Shown one piece after another: positions 22,036 to 33,869 of a stretch of DNA of 64,000 bases. The position numbers and the translations under genes were made by a program. The stretch is from Fistulifera solaris (Eukaryota > Bacillariophyta > Bacillariophyceae > Naviculales > Stauroneidaceae). Location: NCBI GenBank assembly GCA_030295235.1, contig AP026150.1, positions 62,001-126,000 on the forward strand. The letters run 5' to 3'. A model generated the notes under the pieces. It was not told where the DNA came from and searched no databases. It saw nothing but the letters and a program-made list of their open reading frames with translations. Positions within the stretch are counted from its first letter, which is position 1, and each line of letters starts with the position of its first letter.

Positions 22036-24307
22036 ATGAATGGTAGTTATTTAGCGTTTCCCGGAGAAGGAAGGAACGATAATAACAACTCATCCGCAAC
22101 ACAAAACAACAATAGAAGTAGTGATTTGTATCATCATGCCAGTTCCTTTTGAATGAATCATCATTCCAACAGCAACAGCAACTACAGCAACAACAACAAC
22201 AACAGCAACAAACACTATACGCGGCCTACCATCCGCACTATTCTTTAACGACAGCAACCACACACGATCATCATCATTCAATTTACATGCCCGCTTCTTT
22301 GCCAGACACTTTGACGTTGAATCATCATTCGCTTCATAACAACATCAACAACAACATCAACAACAATTACTCTTTTTCTTCTTCTTCGTCTGTTCCACAA
22401 CACAACAACGCCCTAAAAGAGTATCCGACGACATCGGCGGATTATCATCATTTAGCTCAATTTGCCGCCGCCGCCGCCGCCGCCGCAGCTCCTCTCGATT
22501 CCTATTACAACAATTTACAACAACCACAACCACCGCAACCACCAAACAATCTAGTATTATCGTATCACGAAACCGACGCTGACCCTCTCGTGTTTATGAC
22601 AAGTCTTTTCTCTGCAACGACAGACGTCCTGCCTCCGTGGTTGGAGGAAGTCACCATTCCGTGTTCGGCACTTTCCTTGACGCCTCTTAAAGGGACGGAA
22701 GTTGTGCAACGCGTACAATGGTGTATGAACGATGTTGTAACGAAATACATTCCGTGTGTCGATTTCTTGGTCGAATGTCAACAATCGTTACGGAAAGGAT
22801 TGGCGGTCGCGACACGTCGGACCACCGGAAGACGACAGGAGGCCATGACACCCGTACAGTTTTGTACAACCTTTGTCGAACCATTGCCGGGACAATTTTA
22901 TATCAAAACCGAGTCGACGATGGAACCCGGGGCACTGCAAGAGGCGGTACGGGAATTGCAGACATTGGTAACGGATGCTCGCAATTGTACGCGACAAGGT
23001 TCGGAAGCTGTCAAGAATACGTTTTTGGGGGGGAATGAAAGATGGGGAATCGTGGGGATTGCGCAAATGGTTGTCACGGCACGGCAATGCGTTGCGGATA
23101 TGTACCGATCTCGAGTGTTTGTTGGCGGCGTGTAAACAATTGGAACGCACTTGTTCAAGAACGCAACAATTGGCGCTGTTACTGCGACCCATGGCGCAGC
23201 GGACGTTGGAGAAATTGAAGAATGATATTCCGGTGTCATATCAAGAAGTTAGTGCCGCGCATCCCTATTTGCCCTTTTTTCATCGCTTGGAAGCAGCGCT
23301 CCGGAACATGTCCCAATTTGATCCAGAAGAAGAAGCAGTTATTTGCATTGATGATGATTCAGATGATGATGATGATGATGATGAAATTGAAGTCTACAAT
23401 GCGCCGCCGCCTCCGCCTAGGAAGCGCAAGCAACAAGAAGAAGTGGTTATGGATGTGAGCAGTCCGAAATTGCCGCCTTTGAAGGAAACGAAAATGGATC
23501 CGGAACAACAGACGATCGCGGTGCAAGTACAAAATAATACGAATGACGAAAGTTCTTCGGGAGAATCTGAAGATGATAGTGTCGTGGAAATTGTGGATGT
23601 CAAGCCCGCCTCAGCGACCATTCAACGGCACGTTCCAGTGTCGAGAAGCCCGAGTGATTCGACAACCAACTGGCCGGTTCCGATCGATGAGCCATACGCC
23701 AAAACCACAGCCGATGCTTTGGCCAACAGTATTGAGCAGTTGGCAGTGGCCATGGAAGAAGAAAAAGCTGGTGGTTCCGCGGGTGTTGGAACGAGAAACA
23801 TTTTGGAATCCATCCAGGTTTGCCAGTGCTTTGCGCTTGTTTGCTCTCATTTTGCGACAACCGGAGGCCATCCATTTTGTTGACAATGTGAACGAAGATG
23901 CTTTGGTCGATTCGGGGCACCGACTCTTTTCACATGTCGTGAAACACCCTTTGTGCTTTCGGGATATTCAGGCCGCGCTTATCCAGAATGACAGCCAAAG
24001 TGAATCCTTGGTCCCTCGCACCAACAATGGCAAATTGCTCAGTCCATCGCAGTGGAATATGTGGAAAGGATCGGAATTGTTGCAAGCCATTGATCTTATC
24101 TTCTTGAACTCTTTGGCTTATGGACAAGCCTTGGGGGAAGGGAAATCGCAGCATCGGTCCAAAGTCAATAAATTACGCAAAACGCTGTGGAATGGCATTC
24201 ACGCCATCCTGCAAGCCGAATGTGATGCGGCAGCTCGTCGGCTTTACACTCCCACACGCCGATCCGAAGACAGCGGCTTTGTCGTGTACAAAATACAGGA
24301 GAGATGA
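22036..24307 (+). CDS. Gln/Asn-rich nuclear-like protein with a bromodomain-like C-terminus
   Basis: The coding signal runs from ATG 22036 (MNGSYLAFPGEG) to TGA 24305, with frame changes near 22147 (T4, one extra T joins the frames), 23030 (in a G7 run) and 23815. The N-terminal third is Gln, Asn, His and Ala rich. A central domain (DVLPPWLEEVTIPCSAL ... PVQFCTTFVEPLPGQFYI, then ERTCSRTQQLALLLRPM) is unrecognised. An acidic run, a Pro run with RKRK, and a Ser/acidic linker follow. The C-terminus (HPLCFRDIQAAL, GKLLSPSQWNMWKGSELLQA, IDLIFLNSLAYGQ, RSKVNKLRKTLW) has the spacing and F-N-x-A-Y pattern of a bromodomain, which reads acetyl-lysine. A chromatin or transcription role is inferred. Confidence 0.6.
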
Positions 24308-24384
24308 CATACTAATAATAAGCATTATAGTATGATTATAATTTCTATGCTACAATGGGAATGCGTGTTTTCATAAGTCTTTAC

Positions 24385-25884
24385 CTAGGTTTCACTATTC
24401 GTCTCGGACAAGGGCGGTGGTGGAGGCCATTTGCGGGATTGGCGCGTAAATTCGCGGAATTGACGGTCCTGCACTTGCGTATGGGGCCACAAATCCGGTC
24501 GACTGACACTTTGCCTCCGTATCACAGGTGCACCCTTTCTCGCCGTTTGACAGCGATTGTAAAACAAGACGTATGCGGAACTTTGATTCCGTCGAAACGC
24601 GCGTTCTTCCATGGCGTGGCAGTGCGTGTCATTGAATTCGTACCATTGTTCCGAAAATCGATTCAAGGCGTACGCGGTGTAATGTCCCGAGCCGAGTCCT
24701 CCCACGTGATTCGAGAGTGCGTATAAATCAAAGAGGGGATATTCACTGCCTTGGCTTTGGACATGTCGTGATAAGTCCCAATTCCGGACCGGATACGCAA
24801 TGGGAGCTTCATTTTTCGATCCCATGCGACCATTTTCTTTGAACTTGAATCGTTTCAAATGAACAATGAGTATTGGCGGCAGAATCCACAAATCGGTTTT
24901 TTTGGTGGCATCCCGATGTTTTTGACATTGCGAACAGTACCACTGATTTTCTCCCGACAAGGTTTCTTTGGCCAAATACAAACGGAGACAATCTTCCAAC
25001 GACCGACAATGGACCGATATGGGCAAGGACAAATACATGAATGGTTCAAAGCGAATGTTTTTGTGACGGCATTTCAAACATTGCACCTCACTCCTCAACT
25101 GCCCTTGAAAGATATCGACAATCAAGGATTTGTCCCGACATAAATAGTTCTTCCAGGCTTCAATGGCATCTTGTTCATCACTCGTTCCATCACAATCTTT
25201 ATCTTCAATGTAGGGTTTCTTTTTAATGCGATTCAAATCTTCATGAATCCCATCCAATAAAAACGAAAGAAATTCTTGTGCGTCGTGTTGATGATATCCC
25301 TTGAATTGGGGTGCAAATAGTTCCAATTGTGCCTTGAAGGCGACCGGCGCTACGGTCAATTGGCGTCCCAGCCACATGTCTTTCATCAACTGCGCGTAGG
25401 CTTTCACTAATTTCCCACCCGTCCCCAAGAAATTGTCGTGATTGATTTCGGACCGATAATCGTATCCCAAGAAATAGTCCGTCAACGGAATGGTTGCACT
25501 CAAACATTGGATACTGGAATTGAGAAAACAGGTATTTCCCAAATTGGTCAAGCCAATGACACCAATGGGCAAGTGAGAGATTCCCCGTGCCGTTTGCATT
25601 TCTTGAAATTGTGAGGCGACGGCATCGGAAACGTGATTGTAATTGCGGGCGCGTTGTGTCGGTGAATTTGGACTGGAGAGACGTGAATTGACGCGCAGGA
25701 AAGAAGGACGGAACGATCGGCGTCGTTTTAAACTAGTTGTGGCTGTAGTATTGCTTGTGGTTGTGCTGATATTGCGACTCTTGGATCGTGTACGAGGACT
25801 GTTTTGCTTCATGTCAACATCGTCTTTTATATCTTCGACATTCATTTTCGAACATGAATCGCCCATACTGATTCCTAACAGCAA
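24385..25884 (-). CDS. Ubiquitin-specific protease (USP, peptidase C19)
   Basis: 499 residues, intact. The N-terminal 90 residues are Ser/Thr/Arg rich. The Cys box is GLTNLGNTCFLNSSIQCL with the nucleophile at Cys119. The QQD-type box is GYHQHDAQEFLSFLLDGIHE. Zinc-binding CxxC pairs are CLKC and CSQC, and the His box is GLGSGHYTAYALN with WYEFNDTHC supplying the Asp. All catalytic residues are present, so an active deubiquitinase is expected. The domain size and lack of insertions resemble USP2/USP8-type catalytic cores. Met alternatives at residues 7 and 14 could serve as starts. Confidence 0.95.
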   Translation of the reverse strand: MLLGISMGDSCSKMNVEDIKDDVDMKQNSPRTRSKSRNISTTTSNTTATTSLKRRRSFRPSFLRVNSRLSSPNSPTQRARNYNHVSDAVASQFQEMQTARGISHLPIGVIGLTNLGNTCFLNSSIQCLSATIPLTDYFLGYDYRSEINHDNFLGTGGKLVKAYAQLMKDMWLGRQLTVAPVAFKAQLELFAPQFKGYHQHDAQEFLSFLLDGIHEDLNRIKKKPYIEDKDCDGTSDEQDAIEAWKNYLCRDKSLIVDIFQGQLRSEVQCLKCRHKNIRFEPFMYLSLPISVHCRSLEDCLRLYLAKETLSGENQWYCSQCQKHRDATKKTDLWILPPILIVHLKRFKFKENGRMGSKNEAPIAYPVRNWDLSRHVQSQGSEYPLFDLYALSNHVGGLGSGHYTAYALNRFSEQWYEFNDTHCHAMEERAFRRNQSSAYVLFYNRCQTARKGAPVIRRQSVSRPDLWPHTQVQDRQFREFTRQSRKWPPPPPLSETNSET

Positions 25885-26591
25885 GGTCCGTACAATCCTT
25901 TTTTAGAGAGAATTTGGCTTGGAAAAGAACCACAACTTACCAACCAACTAACCAACAACCAACATATTCACCGTTTTCTCGTTGGTTGTTTTATGTTTGA
26001 AGTCAACCCGAAAGATCGAAACGAAACTGTCGGCTCTTTACCAGGTACTAACTACTTCGTATCCAGCGAGGTTCGCGGTTTGCTCTTCGTACTTGTTACA
26101 GTATTGTAAAAATAAAAATATAGTGTCGGATGTAAAAGACTTGCTACTTATCCAAATATAGTAAAACAACCATTCAGTGACGTCAAACGAAAGGATCGAA
26201 ACGAAAAGGGATCCATCTTATGGAATCAATCTATTACCATGCTTTGGTAGTCTGTGCGAGGAAAGACTTGTGCGAGGGAAAGAGACGTGGAATGTGCGTG
26301 AATTATTGCAATGGAAGCAAGCCCTCCATGACACAACCTATCTCTATAGAGGACAGGATTACCTGGTATCACTGCCGCTCTCACACGAGAAGGTTCGTTC
26401 GAGCCTATTATTAAACCGAATCAATTCCATCGAGTGGTAAATCCAACACACATCTCTTCTAGATATAAAAATACGGAGTAAGTAGCTATTTTCTACATGT
26501 CAAAGAAATCTAAGATGAGTCTACACGATATCTAGTGGAACCAAAACGAACTTTTACTTTTATCATGGTTTCTTATTTTCCATTCCAATCT
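25885..26591. other. Intergenic region
   Basis: Contains TACCWGGTA at 26039-26047 and 26360-26368 and TACGGAGTA at 26472-26480. Short open frames at 26177-26440 lack domain character and are not called. Confidence 0.5.
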
Positions 26592-26951
26592 TCATAGCCC
26601 CGAAGTTTGACAAAATCGCGTATGATTCATCAGATCCTCATTAAAGCACTTTTTGGAACAATAATAGGCCTTCTTGCATTTCCCACATTGCAGCAAACGT
26701 CCTCCGACGGCACTGTTGTGCGTGTGACACAGCGTACACTGGTGGGTCGCAAAGCCCCATTTGTGTAAAAGTGCCGCATCGTCGAGGGGATGCTGTTGTT
26801 TCGCGTGGGGTAAAGGGGTCATTAGAAAAGACGGGTGTGGTTGGTCGTAGTTTTGGAGGGATACCTTCGTGTTCGAGAGGAATGAATCTTGATGGTCGAT
26901 GAGGAGCGGGTCGCTGGAAGGAGCGACTTGTGCACTTGAAATGACGAAAGA
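26592..26951 (-). CDS. Small MYND-finger protein (5' exon not resolved)
   Basis: The C-terminal exon is open from a possible acceptor (TTAG at 26952-26954) to the stop. It reads SFVISSAQVAPSSDPLLIDH and continues to a MYND finger: CTLC, GRLLQCGKCKKAYYCSKKCF and HTRFC. Ligand spacing is complete. An internal ATG at 26822 would give a 76-residue protein; the conserved-looking upstream reading frame suggests a longer one whose first exon lies within about 26990-27090. MYND fingers bind partner proteins. This is the second MYND protein in the window; it is not a close copy of the first. Confidence 0.65.
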   Translation of the reverse strand, partial: SFVISSAQVAPSSDPLLIDHQDSFLSNTKVSLQNYDQPHPSFLMTPLPHAKQQHPLDDAALLHKWGFATHQCTLCHTHNSAVGGRLLQCGKCKKAYYCSKKCFNEDLMNHTRFCQTSGL

Positions 26952-27453
26952 CTAAGAAAAGGAAAAGGGTGTCGAGTTTTATGAACACACTACCAGTAAT
27001 GGATGAGAGAAAGCTTGTGCTGCTCTCTTGAGAATAATAGAAGACTGTTGCTTCTTTCGTGTAGGTCAAATGTTTACCTTGATGTTGCGATATCTGAGCA
27101 CTTTTGTACCGTACCGGGCGGTAGAGCTAACAGCTACCGCGACCAGTACTTACATAATGACCGGAAATGACCCTGGCTTGTCTCGTGGCTCGTGGCCAAC
27201 AGTTTGCGCCACACAATGACGTCGAAGTGTCCGCGGGGCGTTTTTAGTCTTGCCAGGTCTTGGGTTTTGAGTCTTGAATCTTGGAGGATGGTCTTTACGT
27301 CGTACGTGAACGACAAAAGCGAGACGAGCAACATCGCAAATCGCAACATAACGACAACAACGACAACGACACCCTAAAAACATGAACACGCTATCCGAAT
27401 ACGTTCTATGACAGTTTCTCCTCATAATTCTCAACTTCTTTCATTTCCATAAG

Positions 27454-28432
27454 ATGGATCTCTTGGATGACGCTTCTTCGACATCTTCTTCCGTAGAAAA
27501 AGTAGAAGAGAAAGAAGTGATCGACGGACGAAAAGCACGGAAATTGTTATCCTTAGCGGCTGTCTTGTCGCAATCCATTTTGGACGAATTGACACAACAA
27601 CGAGGCAATGATGATTCGTCGGACGATGATGAGCGTCCCCAAAGCAAGAGACGACCCGTTTCGAAGGACGGTATTTCCAACTTTTGGCGGAATTACAGGC
27701 AGTTCGGCCAGGAAACTATTCACTGCCCAGTAACAGCAAAGCTAAGGGAACGACGGATTTGGGTACAGCTTTTTTACAAACGAGCACAGTCATACAAAAA
27801 GGAAATACGGTACGGAATATTCATCAAGAAGAGTCTACAAGCACGAGCAACGGTGAAACAGAACTACCCATACGTGCGCCGCACGTGGTGAAACGACTTT
27901 CGACGATACGACCCGTTATCCAGGCTGCGCCTACAATTGCACCGGAAAGTACGGTAAGACCCGTTGTTTCTATAGCTCCGGCTGTCGCGATGGAAAGCAT
28001 GGTTGCCGCAGTCCCAGAAAGTAGTGCAGAATCTGTGACTGAACCGCATCACACCGAATCCACACAAACCAACGACGACACCAATCGCAAACGCTCGCGG
28101 CGAGACATGGAAAAAGCTTTGCGAAAAGGGGACTTTCAAACACTCCAAGTCACACATTACGTCGAACAAGCCAATCCCGACGCTTACGTTCCGGATCCCG
28201 AAACGTATGCGGTCCCCCTAACACGGCATCAAAGTTGTCCCTACGGCCATGTACGATCCCAAAGCGGGCACGGCGACGAATTTGGCAGCCGGCAAAGGAC
28301 GTGGGAAGAATCAAATTCATCATTTAATGGCGTCGGCGGCAAATTTGGAATTGCAACGTGCCAGGGGGGATGGCGGGGACATCGAATGCGTCGAGTCATC
28401 GGGCCAATGCCAAGCAAAAGTACGGTTGGTAA
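27454..28432 (+). CDS. PRCC-like protein (splicing-associated)
   Basis: ATG 27454 begins MDLLDDASSTSSSVEKVEEK. Frame changes occur near 27690 and 28240 and 28370; joined, the product is about 325 residues. The C-terminus contains GRGKNQIHHLMASAANLELQ and ends HRANAKQKYGW, matching the C-terminal PRCC domain, whose hallmark is a 'K-x-x-QI-x-x-L-x-x-x-A' helix and a terminal KYG[FW]. PRCC associates with spliceosome components in animals. The middle is Pro/Val/Glu rich and the region before the domain has an RKRSRRD basic motif. Stop TAA is at 28430-28432. Confidence 0.7.
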
Positions 28433-28752
28433 GCTGTTTTTCTATGTTTAAACTAGTAAATATTCTTTTTCTGTGTAGAGGTTTGTATAAATATCACCTT
28501 GACGCTATACATTTAGAGTTATTGGCTTTGGTTGCCCAGCGCACATTCCTAATACTTCAAATAAAATTTAGTATTGGTGGACATAGTGATCTAAAATGTT
28601 TAAATTGTAGTGAAACTTTCGACGATGAAAAAAAGTCGAGTGGCTTGTATAATGGTACAATGGTACGGTGGCAGTAGGTCTCAAGCAAAAGAACAAGAAA
28701 GTCGAAGCTTCCTCGTGCCCCAAAAGGAGGTGCGGTGGATTTTTCTTTTCCA
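28433..28752. other. Intergenic region between convergent genes
   Basis: AT-rich. No supported feature is seen. Confidence 0.5.
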
Positions 28753-28977
28753 TCACTCGTAAACTTCGGAAGAATAGTGCGAGCTTTCTACGGAGGCTGT
28801 GCGGACCGAAGAATCATTTTCGAGCAAAGGATGCGGGTGCGCTTGTCGATAACTTCGAATAGGTCCACCGGTCTCTCGTGCCTCTTTCAGCGCTTGCTTT
28901 GTGAGTAAATGAATGCTATCGTCCAACTGGTCAAAGTGGGCGACCGCCGCGGAGGATTTGGATGCTTGACAACCCAT
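28753..28977 (-). CDS. N-acylated microprotein, MGC family (paralog of 33870-34034)
   Basis: 74 residues. The N-terminus MGCQASKSS fits an N-myristoylation signal (Gly2, Ser6) with a palmitoylatable Cys3, so peripheral membrane attachment is expected. It continues FDQLDDSIHLLTKQALKEAR, a short amphipathic helix, and a Ser-rich acidic tail. The pattern MGC-x-x-S...DDSIH...L-x-x-A recurs in the plus-strand microprotein at 33870. No known family is recognised. Confidence 0.6.
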   Translation of the reverse strand: MGCQASKSSAAVAHFDQLDDSIHLLTKQALKEARETGGPIRSYRQAHPHPLLENDSSVRTASVESSHYSSEVYE

Positions 28978-29936
28978 TCTTAATTTTATTGTGGATTTGA
29001 TTGCAAAGAATTTGCGATGCGTTGATTGATTTGTCTTGCACTTTTTGAATGAGAAGTGAAATTATCATGAAAAGCTAATCTTTCGTCGACAGGTTTTGCA
29101 ATGCTTGTTCTCTCTTCTCTGCTCTATGCAGGATTTTTTCTGCCCAAGCAGAATCAACGACGCCACCATTTCTATGAATTAATAGTACAAAGGACGTGCG
29201 ACGTGCTCGCTTTTGTCACGTATTGTCATAGACAATTATTGTGCAATCTGCTATCAATTATCAATTCCGCAGGGACTCTTGCTTCAAACAGTAGGTTAGT
29301 GACACCTGGATCCTCTTTTCTCTTGTTCCCTCAGCTGTTCATTTAACTGTACAGAAAGTAAACTTAAACCTTTCCTGTCGTAATATAAATTTAATTAGAA
29401 CCTTATATATATTCAATCATAAAGTAAAAAGGAATTGCCCCGTCCAGATGAGAGACGAAGGAACATAAAATGCACAAACACTTAAACAACTGTTTTACTG
29501 TAATCTTTCTTCACATGCTTTAAAGTTCCGGAACTTTTGATTTTGACTTGCTGAACGTTGAACGTTGAACGTTGAACATCTAAGATTTCTGTAGACTTAT
29601 TGCAGCGTTTCCCAGAGACAGGGATTTAACAAGTAGACATCGGCGATTGGCGAATGACGAACGTCCAAAGAGTTTTTTCGCTGGTGTGAGAGAAACTTTG
29701 AAACGCGAAAACCTTACTCACTTCAAACAGAGTGAGTCACGAATCACGAATATCATGAACGACGGATTTTGGAATCCTGCGCAGCAAAATATTTCCGTTT
29801 CAGATTCGCAAACAGAGCCATTCGAAAGCAACGAAGATGCAAAGGGAAGCCAAGGACATCCGGTTCATGTATTTGCCTCATCATCAATTGAATATTAAGA
29901 AGTCATCACCTCTTGTTTGAGAAGAGAGGAAATGCG
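28978..29936. other. Intergenic region
   Basis: A TTGAACG triplicate lies at about 29553-29575. The open frame 29647-29898 has no ATG and is only a possible exon (KSFFAGVRETLKREN). Confidence 0.4.
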
Positions 29937-30291
29937 ATGGACTTTGGATCAGTGATAGCATTTGGCGCTGTTTGCATTGTGGTGATACCGGTTCTTCTGC
30001 TTTTGGTCGATTTGACAGCTACATCAGTGGAATTGAATCAGAAGGAGATGGCGATAGATTCTAATACTATTGAAGACAAGAAAAAAAGACACCACGGAAA
30101 AGAAGAGCCCGTCGAGACAATTGAAGAAACGACAGACAGTGCCGTCCACACCATAGACACCCCAAATAATGGATGGCGATGCGCTTGTGAAGGCGGATTC
30201 CTGCCGCCCGGGTTTGTTGCAAAATCTTTCGGGAGCCGAAGCGGTGCTGCGAATGAGCGCAGGTCGCTGTTACCACAAAAAGAACGTCTGA
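29937..30291 (+). CDS. Small single-pass membrane protein
   Basis: ATG 29937 begins MDFGSVIAFGAVCIVVIPVL, an N-terminal hydrophobic helix, followed by a charged stretch. GWRCACEGGFLPPG is followed by a frame change near 30212; the alternative frame (AEAVLRMSAGRCYHKKNV, stop at 30289) looks more protein-like than the direct reading, which would stop at 30296. The Cys-rich tail could bind metal or form disulfides. No family is recognised. Confidence 0.45.
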
Positions 30292-30867
30292 TGTAAAGCG
30301 CCTACCTTCCTCTATGGGCTTTGCAGTTGTTCAGGCTTGAATGGATTTCTTCATAATATATCCATGGGAGAGGAAGAGGCTGTGTGCTCGTGACCCGCGT
30401 CCGAAAAAATCGAACTCGAAGGTATGATTATTTGGCGTACTTAGAGCATTCACTATAAGTAGAAAGAAGAACTCGTGAATGAAGTACTTACCCCACCGGT
30501 ACTCAAAATGCCGTCACTATATTCGGATTTGGCAGATAGGGGTGGTAAGAACTTTTGCTTTTTGGAAATTGGCAGCAAGACTCGCCTACCTCCCAAAAAA
30601 ATAGAGTTGTTACCCGCTTTCGGATTTAGGAAACAAACGCCCGACTCACTTGCTCTACGCAATTTCTACGTCGTTTTTGTACTGATTCAGTTTCCCTCCA
30701 ACGTTTGAAAATCAAAACTATCAAAACTCTCCGTTGAAAGAATTTCACCCTCGTAAACATTGTGCTTCCCTCCTTCCGAGTTTCCTAAACACATCTGTTT
30801 GAAATACTTTTCTCGTTTGTGATGTTTTACTATTCTTATTTCTCGTGACTTCTGTTGCCTTCTCGAA

Positions 30868-31428
30868 TTGTTTGGATATTCTCGAACAGTTGCCTCAGTT
30901 CGCCCCGAAGTACAGAGTGATATTGATCATTCGTTGGTAAATGGAAGGGTTTATTCGTCGGTTAAAACTCTTCGCCCTATGGGATCAAAGGTTGCTAAGC
31001 GAGAAAAGGAGGAAAGCATGAAAGCCGAGGCAATGGCAGCAAAGAAGCTCAAAGTTCTTGAGAGTCTTGCTGATTCTGGTCGTATTCTTGCCTTTGCATT
31101 TCAGAGCGAGACATTTACCAACCTGGCTGCTGTTTTCGAGCAACGCGGTGAGAAAAGCCAGGCTCAGGCTTTTCTTAAGAAGGCTGTCGCTCTTGCAAAT
31201 GGAGTTCCTGGTACCGACATGTCTGTTCCCTTGGTGTCGTCCGACAACGAGAATTCTCCTAATGCGACCGAGAAAGACGCAGTCCCACAGAACATTGAGA
31301 TTCGCCGCTCCTGCGAGAAATCCATTACCTGCGATGAATCCGACTTCGATCTTCTCGAAGTCGTAGGACGTACCAACGACAACAACAACAAAAACGACAA
31401 CAACGACACCGACAAGAGTAATGAGTGA
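30868..31428 (+). pseudogene. PIF/Harbinger accessory (NAM-associated/Myb-like) ORF remnant
   Basis: Open for 187 codons without an initial ATG; the first ATG is at 30979. The motif TLRPMGSKVAKREKEES is typical of the NAM-associated C-terminal domain found in the second ORF of PIF/Harbinger transposons (R-P-x-G-x-K-x-A-K). A helical region and an Asn/Asp-rich tail follow. It converges on a Harbinger transposase remnant 100 bp downstream, supporting a shared transposon origin. The N-terminal Myb/SANT part is missing. It could be a domesticated host gene. Confidence 0.5.
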
Positions 31429-31529
31429 AGAGGCTCCAGCATTAGGTCGCACACTTAGATTTTAGGATAAATTTAGTAGGTTTTAATTATTAATATTTCA
31501 TGTTATCATCTACTTTTTGAACTTTGACA

Positions 31530-32176
31530 TAATTGCTCTGTATAGGCGCATATGCTCTTCAAGATTTACCAACTCATGCCATCTCCCACTAATTGCTGGT
31601 AGAGAAGCTTCAGATTCCAAACCTACTGACGGGATCTTCTGCTGCATTCAATTGCGCATCTTGCACCAATTGCATCCAGGTTATGAAGCTCAATTGGTTT
31701 TTTAATGAATTGAAAGCTGCGCTGAAGAACACCGAACGCTCGCTCAATGTCTTTACGCCTTCCTGTCAAGAGGTGTATCGTTTTTCTAAATCGTTTGTCG
31801 GTTCCTTTATGCCTTTCACCTAAACGACTCCAGAATTCATAAAGTCTTCCATTATGCGTTGGAATCGGGCCGGGAGAAATGCGAACATGTTATAAAACTG
31901 TTTGTCGTTGAACCTTGGCTGGGGACCAAAGTAATCAGTAAGGATGCGCTGCAAAGCAGCAGCGTGATTGTAAGAGTTGGCGCTTGGGCCTTGGGTGTTT
32001 CTTGTGACGATGCTTGCGGGCGACAGGGTCGGTTTCGGGCAAAGTGTCCTCCATTTCATCGGATAAAATTTTTGACGATGCTTCCAGAAAATAGTGCGCA
32101 GCAGCAGCAGCCTTTGCCGCTGCTTGCTGCGAGTGATGCGCTGCAGTATTTCAGCTTCGGCAGCTGAAGCCTCCAT
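31530..32176 (-). pseudogene. PIF/Harbinger transposase remnant, catalytic core deleted
   Basis: The 5' part (32176-31820) encodes a basic N-terminus and NDKQFYNMFAFLPARFQRIM, typical of the region before the DDE domain (DDE_Tnp_4). After a stop, 31760-31530 encodes RRKDIERAFGVLQRSFQFI, the C-terminal signature of the same family. The DDE core between them is absent, so this is a relic of an internally deleted element. Terminal inverted repeats were not found by eye. Confidence 0.65.
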
Positions 32177-32703
32177 GATAAAGGATGAAATGATGAACAG
32201 GAATGTGATTTGAGTTGAACGAGAAATTACGCCAAAAACGAAAATGTCGAGGGGACTCGATCGAACAAGACTGAATCGGAATTATCTGCCACACGGCATT
32301 CACTACTACATTGGTAGCAAGACTGGTTATGAGTACAAAAAAATTGGCAACTGGCAGACAGATTCAGTTGTTGCCATTTCCGGATGTAGTGACTGCTCTT
32401 AGTACCAGTACTTGGAGGACCTTAAATGGTACATCATTGCCGTTTTATCGAAACTCATCCAGATGAGCAAAAGAGTACCAGTGCGTCGTCCGTCATGCAG
32501 CGGTGAGACAATCAAATAAATGAGAACAGGTCGATGATGGATTTTTAAAACGCGACAAAAATTCGAAATGGTGGAGCGAAAAAGATTCTTTTCTCGTTAC
32601 TTCTGGATCGATCGAGTCATCGAGTCCTTGCAGTGATTTTGATAATAGGTCCGCATTCTTTACAGTTTGAAACGAGACGCTTTCCTAGAAACACCAATAA
32701 ATA
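32177..32703. other. Intergenic region
   Basis: No coding signal. It may contain the unresolved end of the Harbinger relic. Confidence 0.4.
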
Positions 32704-33414
32704 ATGAAGATGATCGGAGACAACGGCAACTCACTGGAGCAATTCGCTCCCGACGCAGCGTCGCTCTTCAACAATATGAAAACACCGGCATCCATTATTG
32801 GCGGTGCGTTGGTTTCTTTGGCCATTGCTGGTCCTTTACCGCTGGAGGGTTCGTCGCGTGAAAGCCGTTCGCTGAAAATGGCTCGAGCTTTGTACAACGT
32901 GATTGGTGTGCTCAGCTTCAGTTCGGAATTGTTGGTTGTCATTTGGGCGACGGTCGCGTCGAATAAACTGGTAGAGACGCATGTGGAGCCAGCGCAAAGT
33001 GTCTGGCATCTGATTGAACGCGATTACAATCTCGAATGGTCGGCGACGAATGCCCATTTCGTTGCCGGCATGTTGGGATTCTTGGTGCTGGTAGCCCTTC
33101 GCATGTTCTTCCACGCTGATGGCGGCTTGTTGGGAATGGGAATCGCGGGTATTCCGCTATCTGCACTTTTGTTAATGATTTCCGTGATCAACCGAGGTGT
33201 TGCCCGAGGTTCCGGCGATGGCCATCGTTATGGTACGAATATTGGGTCACTGTTTACGACTTATGTGTCTTTGTTGACTCAGCGAGCGTGCAACAAGTCC
33301 TGCGTTGGATACTTGGAAGTGGGGTCCATTGTGTTGCTGTTGACGAGTATGGCGGCAACTTGCAAGGGCGTTGCCGAACGATATCATCTTGGCGAATCAA
33401 AAAAGACCCACTAA
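32704..33414 (+). CDS. Four-helix membrane protein, unknown
   Basis: 236 residues, intact. Hydrophobic segments lie at about 32-52, 64-87, 117-139 and 141-160, with a fifth weak one near 200-220. It contains NAHFVAGMLGFLVLVALRMF, where a His in the membrane could bind a cofactor, and LIERDYNLEWSATNAHF before it. No signal peptide or family is recognised. The short hydrophilic N-terminus argues for an organelle or ER membrane, but location is unknown. Confidence 0.6.
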   Translation: MKMIGDNGNSLEQFAPDAASLFNNMKTPASIIGGALVSLAIAGPLPLEGSSRESRSLKMARALYNVIGVLSFSSELLVVIWATVASNKLVETHVEPAQSVWHLIERDYNLEWSATNAHFVAGMLGFLVLVALRMFFHADGGLLGMGIAGIPLSALLLMISVINRGVARGSGDGHRYGTNIGSLFTTYVSLLTQRACNKSCVGYLEVGSIVLLLTSMAATCKGVAERYHLGESKKTH

Positions 33415-33869
33415 AACGAATACAGATGGTCGAGTACGAGATCATCAAGTGCCTGGGCTGTTCAACTTCTAAACCAATTGGTCACTTCACATCAAAAAGA
33501 CGCGTTTCTGTCGAGAGTTTAAAGACTAGAAGAGCCTTAGATTATTAAATGCTCACGACTCACGACTCCTCCGCAGCTGGCGGAACAAAAAGAATCAACC
33601 TGACCGGCAATAGAATCTCAGAGTACCGCTTTCGTACACTGGGACCTACAGTAGTGACTCCAGCCAGTACTAGTTGCTCGGAGTTGACACCGGCATTCCA
33701 GACGCGAGACGCGAAGCTGGTCTGGTCGTTGTTTTGTGTCAATCAATCCGTTGTTCTCGTCATCATTAATTAGAACAAGATGAACATCGCAATAAACGAA
33801 AAGGCTTGACGAAACCTACCACATCTTTGTTTTGTCGACACGGATCGTTTTAACTATTGCCATAAGAAA
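33415..33869. other. Intergenic region
   Basis: No supported feature is seen. Confidence 0.4.
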
